Assembly (NCBI GenBank): GCA_963693315.1
Contig: OY856186.1
Location: forward strand, 232,832,392 to 232,896,391
Origin: Diogma glabrata
Taxonomy: Eukaryota > Arthropoda > Insecta > Diptera > Cylindrotomidae
Reading direction: 5' to 3'
DNA length: 64,000 bases
Below, piece after piece: positions 49,736 through 59,512 of the stretch. The translations under genes and the position numbers were made by a program. The notes below the pieces were generated by a model, which was not told the origin of the DNA, ran no database searches, and saw only the letters and a program-made list of their open reading frames with translations. The first letter of the stretch is position 1, and each line of letters starts with the position of its first letter.

Positions 49736-51656
49736 TTTGATGGTAAAATTTATCAAATCCAGAATTCACAAAATCAAACAACAATAATAAAACCAATTCT
49801 CAACAACCAAAAAAAAAATGTAGAGTTAGTACGACGGAAATGTAAAAGTGAAAACAATAAAAACCGCAAAACGGAAAAAAAACAACGAACGCCCCAAAAA
49901 AACAGAAAATTTTTGTAAAAACCAAACTTGTAAAGGAACAAAAAAACTGTCGTAGCTAATCTTTGCTGAATCTTTACAGAAATTCCTAAGATATTGTATA
50001 TTAAAATATAATTTATTTATTTAATTTCAGATATACTGAAATATATATATATACCTAAAATTAGTTATTGACGATAGCACCCCTAAAATATATTTATTTA
50101 TTTTAAAAAAAATTGAAAAATAAAAAATATTCAAAAAGGATGTTTATTTATTGGATGCAACGTCCTAGCTCAAAATATTGATTTATTTTTTAAAAAAAAT
50201 AAAAAATATTTATTTATTTCTTGACGTATTGCTTAATTAATAAAAAATTTATTTTATTTAATTACCTAAAATTATTTAAATTTAAAAAAAATTATTTAGT
50301 TACCTAAAATTTAATTTACGAAAATTTATTTTATTTAATAAAAATTATTTATTTAATTTTTTGAAAAATTTGTTTGATTTATTTTATTTTTATTTAATAT
50401 AATAAGAGATTCCCAAAATCTAGATTCGTCTGGAGACACATAAAAGTAAGTATGGCTACAATATCCATTTTATTTAGTACTTGAATTATCGCGTTCGCGA
50501 GCCCACTCCAACAATGCATGTGAGAACCGACTAGAAAAGCCCCTAACGACCAGATTCTACAGAACAGTATCTCCCCAACCTAACAAAAACAATCGCAACT
50601 GTCACGATTAGACTCTAGGCCCATTTCTACTGACCCAGCTGCGGTTGTTCTACCTAAAAATAAATTACCATTAAACTAATGCCATAGTCGAAGAGCGCTC
50701 CCGAACACCAGACTTCAAATCCTAAACTTAATGAAAACTGTCTATTGCAAGCTAAATGTAAGAGTGGAAAAATGTTGAAGTTGTGTGAGGTGAAGCCTCG
50801 ATCCTGATAAAAAAAAATGATTGGTTCTCCTCTTCATTTCGTTAAAGAAGCTTCTGTGCAGGGAATGGTACTACTGGTTTGTACCTAAGTACAGACCAGC
50901 AGTAGTCACTCCCTTATCACCAGAAAACTCCTTCTGAAATGAAGAGAAGAAACCAATGAACTTCGATCGCATGTCCATAATGGACAGAGGCGATCTAAGA
51001 ACATAATTATGTTAAGGAGATAAGCCCCATGGATCCTTTGATAGAGGTACCGCTGAGAGAAATTATCAATTACACACTTGTAATCATTACACAACAATAA
51101 AAAAATTAACACCCAAAAAAAAAATCAATTAATTCTAACAAACGCTCAACTGTAGTGGAATGTACAATATTTTCATCGCGAAATTAAAAATAGTTCGAAT
51201 CTACCACAACCAAAACAGGATTTTCACCGATTATAACCATTAGTGGTAAAGAAATTAAAATCATGTATTTGTTTCACGCAGGCCAAAATGCACCGTTAAA
51301 ACGAGCATCAGATTCCAGATCTAATTTATTAATGTATAAATATTTAAATATGATCTACTATCCAATTCCTATCAATGTATAATATTTGCCAAAGCTACTC
51401 ACAAAAAGTTCAAATGGCTAAATCGTTTCATCGGTTTGGTTTCTTAATTTCATCTCGTTGGTGCTATTGTAACATAACACTCCACACAAACCACTACATC
51501 CGCTTCCTATATACCAAAAATATGTACAAATATGTACAATTATACAACAATTAACCTACTATATACACTATGTACAATGACAGTATAAAAAAACAGTCTC
51601 CGAAAAAAATTACTGCCCCAAAACGGTTTTTTTCCAAATTCAGAACAAAATACATT
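49736..51656 (-). other. Long untranslated leader between accessory ORF and gag
   Basis: 1.9 kb, AT-rich for the part near gag (50000-50400), with a short frame at 50906-51112 that has no recognisable content. It lies inside the element by position between gag and the 5' LTR. Confidence 0.6.
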
Positions 51657-52343
51657 TCAAAGATGCACACAATTTCCCGGGGCCACTTGCGGTCCCAACC
51701 ACCGTCGAGGGTTCTCTCCCCTGTGATTGGACTCAGAGATAGCGTTCTCTTCAGCCAATATCTCCGCATAAGCGTGCATGACTGACGAGAACTCTACCTC
51801 CTCGGCCAACCACGCTGCCTTCTGCTTCTTCCTCCTACTCTTTTTCTCCCTCCACCTTTTCCTATCCCTTTCTAGCCTCCTCAATCGATATCTCTCTCGC
51901 GCATCCATCACTTCATCCACACACTCATTCACTTCATCAACTACCACTTCTCCTACCAACTCCTCATTCATCTCATCCACTTCCTCCACTCCATGCACTA
52001 CCTCATCTGCCCACTCATTTATCTCCTTATTCATCACTCCATCCGCCAACTCATTCACTTCCTCATTTACAATCTCACTTATCACTACATCCAACCATTC
52101 ATCATACTGCTCATTCGCTATGTCATCCATCAATTCTAAATATAGTTGATTCCTTTTCTCATTCCGTTCTGCATTCATTTTTTCCTGTTCCCTCTCATTC
52201 ACCACATTCATCACTAAACTCACAATCTCATGCATTACTTCATCTACCTCATTCACACCCGGCTTAACCGCTGCCTGACCCAACTCTCCTGGCCCCGGCC
52301 GACGCTTGCTCCTAAACGAGCCAAAATTTCTGACTGTGTGCAT
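51657..52343 (-). CDS. Accessory ORF between 5' LTR and gag of element 3 (acidic repeat protein)
   Basis: 228 codons from a true ATG at 52343, same strand as gag and pol. Residues 1-30 are basic (SFRSKRRPGPG). About 33-165 are acidic with imperfect short repeats of the VNE-ADEVV or NEEVNEL kind. About 166-195 are strongly basic (RLRRLERDRKRWREKKSRRK), and a short neutral tail follows. No known domain is recognised. Ty3/Gypsy elements do not normally have a separate ORF here. The repeats are also visible at DNA level as CTCATTCACTTCATC-like units, so a simple-sequence origin is possible. Confidence 0.55.
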   Translation of the reverse strand: MHTVRNFGSFRSKRRPGPGELGQAAVKPGVNEVDEVMHEIVSLVMNVVNEREQEKMNAERNEKRNQLYLELMDDIANEQYDEWLDVVISEIVNEEVNELADGVMNKEINEWADEVVHGVEEVDEMNEELVGEVVVDEVNECVDEVMDARERYRLRRLERDRKRWREKKSRRKKQKAAWLAEEVEFSSVMHAYAEILAEENAISESNHRGENPRRWLGPQVAPGNCVHL

Positions 52344-52994
52344 TTTTGAGTGTAAGAAATATAGTGTTAATCCAAATACAATTCTACACTATTGTAAAAA
52401 CCAAATTAAATGTTAGAATTAGAATTCAATCTTTTAGAATATTATATTTAATTAGAGAAAAACAAATAATGGTATTTTTAACACTGGCTCTACCAAGAAC
52501 TCAAAGACCAAAAGGTTAATGCGAAAGCAGAATACAATTTCCTTTCAAATTCTAATAAGTCTTAGAATTGCTTATTATTTGTCTTCTTCAAGTAAATATT
52601 TATATATCCCAAAATTAAATGTACCTGTGCAGCATTTAATGGTCATTTGAATTCGTTATTGCAACTACCGCTGAATTCAATTCTCAAAAATTCCTTTTAA
52701 ATTTATCAAATTGTGAAATTCTTAAAAATTATTAAAAAAAATGAAAAAATTCTATATATATTTGATATATATGTAAAAGAAAAATATACATATAAAAAAA
52801 ACCCAACTGGTTCTTATCCAAACAAGTTCGAAGTCAACCAAACCGGTTGACACCGCCCAAATACATGAAAAAAAATGAAAAAAAATATTTTTCGCGCCGA
52901 AAATAGCTCTAAATAACACAACAAATTCGTACCTAACGGTAACAAAACTCCACCGTAATCACGGTATTATATTACCAAAATATTCCCCCGGTCC

Positions 52995-53012
52995 GTCCCT
53001 GTTTCGGCGCCA
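52995..53012 (-). promoter_or_regulatory. Primer binding site, tRNA-Lys type
   Basis: The element sense reads TGGCGCCGAAACAGGGAC, three bases after the 5' LTR. It matches 16 of 18 bases of the site complementary to the 3' end of tRNA-Lys(UUU), judged from memory. Reverse transcription is primed here in LTR elements. Confidence 0.8.
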
Positions 53013-53015
53013 GAT

Positions 53016-54108
53016 TGTTAGTATGGACCTTTCGTACAAAATAATATTAATAATATTGCTACGGGATAGCGTTTATCCCCACAGAATCCTAAATTTGGGA
53101 ATCTCTTATTATCTGAAAAAAATCTAGCCTATCATTCCAAAGGGGAACGAGGAATAAATAAAAAAAATTAATATATTTACTGTAAGTACCTTAACTTATA
53201 ACTGTTGATTGAAGATTTGGTCTATGTGTTCCAATTCCCTTGACTAATCAACCAACTGTATTGGATGAACTAATTTGTGAACATCAGTTGCTGCTGCTGA
53301 ATTACACCTTCGTTGTTCGAAATGCCCAATTGAACATTGCCTTTAATCCTTTAACTTTCCACTTCATATTTTGCTTTAAATCCATACGGTTTCTACAACC
53401 GGAAAATCCACCATACACTCGACTGTTTCTAACTGTGGTAATATGCTTCGATCACTGTTATCCTTACTACTCATACTTTCGATAACATCATTGGATACTT
53501 TATTTTTCATGTACTGCCACTTTTATAAAGCAATCTTTTTCCTTTATGATAAATTGAGTATAAACTTAATGATAACAGAATGAAACACTTTGTTAAAAAA
53601 TATATATATATTTCATCCAAATCACACACTAATGAAAACAAAGTTAACCTTTTTTCTGTATAAATTAAAACAATTTCTTTTTAAACTCAAAATAAAATGG
53701 AATTAGTATTTTTTCTTTAATACGTTTTATTGAGTGTTTAATAACAATCTCAATTCAACATTTTGGTTGAAGACCCAAAAACAGAAAGACAATCTTTCCA
53801 AACAAAAATGTGTTTTTTGTTAATTCTTTTTGACATCTTGTCATGTCAAAATAGCTCGGGTAATACTAAAAAGAAATTCAATAAAGATTAATAACGACAT
53901 CTGTTTGTTAGAATTGGAAATAAAAATTTAGTACGTTCGTTTGCTTTTTATAGTACAATTGAAATTTAACTAGCAGTTAAGTATTAGAAAATTTTAAATT
54001 ATTGTTAATGTGAAAATGAATGGAAACTAATGAAATACATTTTTATTGAATTGAAAACGAAGATGAATTTGGTTTTATTATTGTTTTGCGATTATTGCGA
54101 TCGTTACA
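53016..54108 (-). repeat. 5' LTR of Ty3/Gypsy element 3
   Basis: Same 1093 bp as the 3' LTR. In element sense it starts TGTAACGATCGC and ends CTAACA, followed by three bases and the primer binding site. Confidence 0.93.
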
Positions 54109-54112
54109 AACT

Positions 54113-54323
54113 CCTGCCCTGAAGCAGCTGCTTGCTGCTCATTTATATAGCTGAGCAATGATATAATATCCTTTTCATCTCGAGCCAAGAATCTGGGTGT
54201 TATTTTTGATGATAGGTTGGATTGGAAACCGCATGTTAACCCACTGGCTGGTAAAATTATTGGTATTCTAAGAAGGCTGCGTTGTGTCAGTTATTACTTG
54301 CCCTTTAGGAAGCTAGCTAGTAT
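54113..54323 (+). pseudogene. CR1-like LINE reverse transcriptase fragment, part 2
   Basis: Encodes SRAKNLGVIFDDRLDWKPH and LAGKIIGILRRLRCVSYYLP, the block that follows part 1 in the relative at 30780-32390. It is then interrupted by a minus-strand LINE and resumes at about 59346. Confidence 0.82.
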
Positions 54324-54324
54324 T

Positions 54325-54890
54325 GTTGTTGTAGTGACGGTGTGATGGTGCTCTTCCGACACCATGTCCAGATTCAGGAACTCTTCTACGGCCCTTGGGC
54401 AGTACAACAAATCTTCCTTCCTCAGGTCGGTTGGTTTTTCTGGACAATTGAAATTGCATCATGCGGCGTGCCCTCACATTCGGGACACTTGTCAATAATG
54501 TACTGGTCAATTTTATCCATGTAGTTATTTAAAATGCGTGACCAACCGGATCTTAACTGCGTTAGAATGGATCTGGTGCTGCGCGGTAATTTGACCTCTT
54601 CCGCAGCGACTATTGAGAACTCGATTTGAGGCGTAGTTCTTTATTGTGTCTTCAACAACTCTCGTATGAATTATTTTAAAGTCCGTTTTGTACGTTGTTA
54701 TGATTGTGTTTTTTTCTTTGTCCCATGAGCTACCAGCTAATGCTTTCAATGCATTGTTCCTGTTTTTCAATTTCGCGTTCACCTGTTGAGCTTTGAATTT
54801 AAGCAGTGGATCGAATATGATCCCCATCAGTCTCAGATTTTTTACCGTGGGATTGAGCACGTTGTCAATGCAGTAAGTGTTGTGTTTGCC
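54325..54890 (-). pseudogene. LINE RT thumb and C-terminal zinc-finger segment
   Basis: The frame at 54525-54860 encodes NPTVKNLRLMGIIFDPLLKF and NALKALAGSSWDKEKNTII, a standard thumb block. Next, in another frame, comes DKCPECEGTPHDAISIVQK, the C-terminal CCHC-like finger of this LINE group with its last Cys region degraded. Confidence 0.75.
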
Positions 54891-54894
54891 CTCT

Positions 54895-55830
54895 TGTAAA
54901 AAAAAATGATAGAAAACGATAGAAACCCAAAGACCGTTTTCTATCGTTTCCTATGCGGTTTTTGAATGAGAATTACTGGGTTGGAATCGTTTTTCCCCAT
55001 AGAAACGGATGCAAAATCTTACGTTTTGCCGTTTGTGGCGGATGCAATTTTCATCGTTTTTGGGTGTTTCTTATCGTTATTTTCCAATAGAAATGAAAAT
55101 CTAGTGAAAAAATAGAACCGTTTTCTATCGTTTCCTATGCGGTTTTTGAATGAAAATGGATGGGGCTGTATCGTTTTTTTCCGTTAGAATGTTTGTATAG
55201 CTTTAATCGTTTCCTATCGTTTTTGGTAGATTATCTGAATCGTTTTCAATGGGATATTTCACATTATTTTATTTTCAGTTAATTCCTATCCGTTTTAATC
55301 GTTTCTTATCGTAAAAGCCAAATTTTAGTGCACAACCCTATCGTTTTGAATCGTTTTCAATGGGATATTTCACATTATTTTTTCTGTTAATTTCTATCCG
55401 TTTTAATCGTTTCTTATCGTAAAAGCCGAATTTTAGTGCAATATCCTATCGTTTTGAATCGTTTTCAATGGGATATTTCACATTATTTTTTCTGTTAATT
55501 TCTATCCGTTTTAATCGTTTCTTATCGTAAAAGCCGAATTTTAGGGCAATATCCTATCGTTTTGAATCGTTTTCAATGGGTTATTTCACATTATTTTTTT
55601 TCTGTTAATTTCTATCCGTTTTAATCGTTTCTTATCATAAAAGGCAAATTTAGTGTAATATCCTATCGTTTTGAATCGTTTTCAATGGGTTTTTTCACAT
55701 TATTTTTTTTGTTTATTAGTATCCGTTTTAATCGTTTCTTATCGTAAAAGGCGAATTTTAGTGCAATATCCTATCGTTCTGAATCGTTTTCAATGGGTTT
55801 TTTCACATTATTGTTTTTTCTGTTTAGAAA
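54895..55830. repeat. 108-bp tandem satellite with TCGTTT-rich units
   Basis: TTTCACATTATTTT recurs at 55257, 55368, 55476, 55584, 55693 and 55801, a period of 108-111 bp. Each unit also contains several ATCGTTTT or ATCGTTTC motifs. The part 54895-55250 is a more diverged version. Confidence 0.88.
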
Positions 55831-55920
55831 TTTATTGCAAAACTAACACGAAACATCAATACGTTGCCGGAAAATCACAACAGATCATAAATCAATATAA
55901 TTTAGTGAAAAGATGATGGG

Positions 55921-56883
55921 TAGCGGAATCCGAAATTCGACGCCCACGCCGTGCTGCCCGGGTAATGCTGACAGATTTAGGTTGGTGTATTGGAGACAAG
56001 CAGAGTAAAAACTGCTTAGTCAATGACGCTACATTATGGCAAATTGCCTACATATTGGCCTTAAAACCAATGCGACTCAAGCGCATATTCTCCATGTCAG
56101 GGGCGGCTTGGAGCGGGCGTCTGTCTTGGATCAAGCGGCAATTGTTATATAAACATATGAAAATGGTTTTTCTGGTAACCTTAAGATGCAGAACGAACCC
56201 ACTCACGATAATTTGGGTTGGGCCTAAGGTTAACACCCTAACCCCGGAAAAAAAACTTTGTTAAATTTAGAAATCAGAAAGAGAATAACAGACCTGGATT
56301 TCAAAATAGAATTTTACCTGGACGTGAAAAAGGACCAGACTACCGAATCGGAACGTGGAACGTGCGCAGTCTGAGCGCTCCTGATGCTCTTATAAGTCTA
56401 GAAACAGAGGTTGATAGGTATAGGATGGATATCATTCCTCTGCAAGAAATTAGACAGCCGATAAACGGAAAACAAGATATGGATAGTCACTCTCTATACT
56501 GTAGTGGTCATCCTTCTCGAAGAGAATTTGGAACTGGCTTTCTTGTTGGTGCACGCATACAAGAAGCCGTGATGAAATTCATCCCGGGCAGTAAGAGGAT
56601 CTGCTAAACCTACTAAACACGTGTACGCGGTACATATAACAATATTTCTCTTATTGCCGTGCGAGCACCTACTGAAGCTAAGACTGTTGACGAGAAGGAT
56701 AATTTCTACATAGCACTAGAAGAGGTTATGAAACAAACACCAACACGTGACTTAATTATGGTTTTTGGTGACTTTAATGGGCAGGTTGGAAGAGATATCT
56801 CTTATGGAAATGTGGTGGGTCCCAACAGAATGCAATTGAATTCGAATGATAATGGTGATAGAATGACTGAAATCCAAAGTTAA
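55921..56883 (+). pseudogene. RTE-type LINE fragment: leader and endonuclease
   Basis: The frame at about 56330-56606 encodes RIGTWNVRSLSAPDA, IIPLQEIRQPI and HPSRREFGTGFLVG. After a break, 56659-56883 encodes RAPTEAKTVDEKDNFYIALE, DLIMVFGDFNGQVGRD and LNSNDNGDRM. This is the AP-type endonuclease pattern of RTE/BovB-like LINEs. The RT is missing. The 55921-56270 part may be its 5' leader. Confidence 0.78.
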
Positions 56884-57497
56884 GCTACCGCAACGCTGGA
56901 AAATAACGCTAATATGGATGAATATTTGTACTTATGTATGTTGTTTATAATTATTTGAAAAATTCCGTAGTATAAAATGTCATTTAAAAAAATATTTTGA
57001 TGTTTTATTCAAATAAAAACAAGAACTGATTGTAGAATTTAACATGTACGTACTTCTAACATATGGAATAATAACATGGACTTCTGATTATAATAATTAA
57101 TCTGCACTTCTGATTCTGGTTGTGTATATATGTATCAATTTTTGATATTAGATTATTGTATTATTATTTTCTTTAATTTCCTCTAATTTATTTAGAAGAA
57201 TTATTATTTTTTGTTTTAATATTTTTAAGTATTAGGTTTCAATCATATAATAAAATTGAAACATTTGAGAACATATTAAAATTAAAAACGAAAAATTTAA
57301 AATTTTATCGGAAAAATTAGATTCTCAAGATGTATTACAATTCAAAAAATTGATTCTACAAGTACAAAACACTGTTTAATAGAAGTAGTTTAACTTTCGG
57401 TTAAATTTAACTCAAGATTTTTTGTTGCGAAAAAACCTAATTTCTTAATTAAACTTAGTTTAAACTCGAGTTAGATTTAACCAAGGTTTAACTTTGT
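56884..57497. other. AT-rich stretch without genes
   Basis: Between the RTE fragment and the resumption of the minus-strand LINE. Nothing recognised. Confidence 0.5.
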
Positions 57498-58161
57498 GTG
57501 AAGAAATTGGAAATTAGTAGTGTAGGATGCTACACTGTGTCGAATGATTTTGATGGGTCGAGCGCAACTAGTATTGTTCTAGCACAGGGTTGTTTTTGGT
57601 TCAGAGCATCCAGATTTGATGTTGAATCTTGTGAAGAGCGGTGGTTGTACTATGTGCTGTCCCAAAGCCATGTTGGTTTGTCGCCAAATTGCAAAATCCA
57701 GTTAACCAAGGTAACAGAAGTGCTTCAATTAGTTTTGCAGCCGATGAAAGGATGGAGATCGGTCTGTAAGATTCTCGCCTTTTCTTCAGGTTTTCCAAGT
57801 TCCAAGATGGAGCTTATTCTTGCTGTTTTCCAGTTATTTGGTCCCTGGAAAGTATTTAGCGATGTGTTGAGTGTGGTAGTGAGATAGTTCAATCCTTTGG
57901 GTTCAATGTGTTTTAGCATGATGACTCAGAAGCCGTCGGGTCCAATAGTTTGGATGACTTAGTTTTCTTTAAAGCATTCCTAACTTCTTTTTTGGAAAAT
58001 GTGATATCCTCTAAATTTTCAGTATTTAGTGTGCCCAGATGTCTCAATACTGACCTTGTTTTCTTTTCATGTTTACAGCTTGGCTTTTCTGTAAACTGTT
58101 TGTTAAATTTAGTTGCGCATGTCCTATGGTTTTTGGATGGGATATCATCTAAGGTGGTCAT
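57498..58161 (-). pseudogene. LINE reverse transcriptase N-terminal half
   Basis: In minus-strand order: DITFSKKEVRNALKKTKSSK, LNTFQGPNNWKTARISSIL, ESYRPISILSSAAKLIEALL, NQHGFGTAHSTTTALHKIQH, then a damaged motif A (VALDPSKSFDTV). Several frame changes and stops. It ends abruptly at 57498. Confidence 0.75.
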
Positions 58162-59002
58162 GCAGCTATTTCCCGGTTGTCGAGGATGAGTTAAGCTTTT
58201 TATGACGTTTCAGAGACCAAAACTTGACTTGCCTTGGACCCTAGCTCTTTCTATTTATTACGTTTGTGTTCCGTAACTAACTTATTAAATTGATTATTTA
58301 GGTCCTTATTCTAGTGTCAGCTGGATCTGCCTTGCGGATGTCATCTTTTCGAGTGGGAAGATGTCATCTTCCGAAGATGCGGATGTCATCTTTTCGAAGA
58401 GCACAAGCTTCCTGTGGAACGTTTTTTTCATCTTTTGTATTCTGCCGGCTGGAAGGAAGCGAGATCTAGCTTTATTAAAAATGTCTGAATTTTTTTCCAC
58501 CAGAGAGGGTGTTGTTCAGCAATGCTTTCGCCTCGTGAATCGTTGTTCAAGTGTGAGTGCCCTAGATCGTGGTGAGCATTCACATCTCCGAGAATTAGAC
58601 AGTCTTTTGTATAAAACAAATGTCCTATGGACGGTTCACAGCTGCTTACTGGTGGTATATAAATATTGACTAGAGTTATCTCTGTATTTCCGGATTTTAT
58701 TATTAACAACCTAGGTGATTATTAGTTCCCGGTACTGCTGGCAATGGGCGGAAGCTAACGGTTTTGTGAATGATAAAGACAAGGCCACCTTTGTCCATCC
58801 CTCTATCTAGCCTTAATATTCTATAATCACAGATATTATTACTAATCTTAGATCTAAAATTTAGTTTGGTTTCTTGCAAAACCGCGACTATTATGTCATC
58901 TATCTTGTTTATGAGGCCATTGCAATTTAGTTGCATTATTTTCACATCGCTTGGGGTTTCTGGGTGTGTGTTCATTTCCTTTGTGTTCTGGTGCGAGATC
59001 AT
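58162..59002 (-). pseudogene. LINE endonuclease
   Basis: The frame at 58703-59002 encodes KIMQLNCNGLINKIDDI, VAVLQETKLNF and YRILRLDRGMDKGGLVFII. The frame at 58428-58709 encodes ITLVNIYIPPVSSCEP and CLILGDVNAHHDLGHS. These are the AP-type endonuclease blocks (N, E and GD-N motifs). The sequence 58162-58427 is a decayed linker. Confidence 0.78.
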
Positions 59003-59053
59003 GCTTGAATGTTGACTTGATACATAGCAACAGGGCGCTATATAATTTTTGGT

Positions 59054-59293
59054 CTATCCATTGCTTATGTGTGGCAAGGCCTGAGCAGTTCTTGTGATGA
59101 CACCATTCCTTACAGCTGTTACACTGGACGGATGAAGTGTTTGCCTTAAAATGTTTTTACATATTGTACAGTGCCATGTTTTAGTTGGTTCAGAATTTCT
59201 TTCAATACCAGCCATGACGAGGAGGCGAGTTTGAAGCAGCGAGGCCAGTGACAGCTGCTTCTTTATCCGAAAATTGGAGCGACGGAGTTGCAC
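59054..59293 (-). pseudogene. LINE N-terminal segment with 2A-like motif and Cys/His finger
   Basis: Encodes LLVMAGIERNSEP (59186-59209 for the last eight residues) followed by TKTWHCTICKNIL and a damaged Cys/His series. The first block resembles the 2A-like signature ending in NPGP seen at the N-terminus of several non-LTR elements, here changed to NSEP. Confidence 0.6.
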
Positions 59294-59345
59294 CTTCCGT
59301 TAGAATTGTTGTGATGGACCTGGGTCGAAACTGCGTTCCTTCCGT

Positions 59346-59512
59346 TCATCTTGAGAAGCGCTAATATTGTCACTGATATGGCCCCTTATTGACTATGGTC
59401 TTGAGATTGTTTCGGGTTCTATGAATGATACCTTTATAGTGCAGCGGAGAGCCTTTAATTATACTACTAAATTTGTATATAGCTTAAAACCTAGAGATCA
59501 TATATCCCCTTT
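59346..59512 (+). pseudogene. CR1-like LINE reverse transcriptase fragment, part 3
   Basis: Encodes LSLIWPLIDYGLEIVSG and RRAFNYTTKFVYSLKPRDHI, which directly follows part 2 in the relative LINE. After about 59512 the sequence turns into the opposite strand: ILGPLLFSMFINDI is read on the minus strand from about 59630. Confidence 0.8.

Larger units (their letters stand above)
43343..54108 (-). mobile_element. Full-length Ty3/Gypsy element 3, apparently intact, minus strand
   Basis: 10.77 kb with two 1093-bp LTRs and AACT duplicated on both sides (43339-43342 and 54109-54112). In element sense it contains: 5' LTR, a primer site of tRNA-Lys type, an extra 228-codon ORF, gag, pol (protease, RT, RNase H, integrase), then the 3' LTR. 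No stop or frame break was seen within gag or pol. Long LTRs, a Lys primer site and 4-bp TSD resemble the Osvaldo/Ulysses group, an assignment made from memory of the group. Confidence 0.92.
54324..59345 (-). mobile_element. Jockey/CR1-like LINE, minus strand, decayed and internally interrupted
   Basis: Near 59345 begins a 5' UTR-like sequence, then an ORF with a degenerate 2A-like motif and Cys/His finger, endonuclease, start of RT, a break (54890-57490 holds other repeats), the RT thumb and C-terminal CPEC-PHD finger, and a CAACAACAATA-type 3' tail at about 54330. GAAGCTAGCTAGTATTGT at the left and GAAGCGCTAATATTGT at the right resemble an imperfect target duplication, and the plus-strand LINE resumes across it. 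Confidence 0.7.

Noticed and set aside
51778..52149. 123-codon Ser/Thr-rich plus-strand ORF
   Set aside because: Antisense of the accessory ORF repeat; the minus-strand frame is longer, has a natural ATG and matches the element's orientation.
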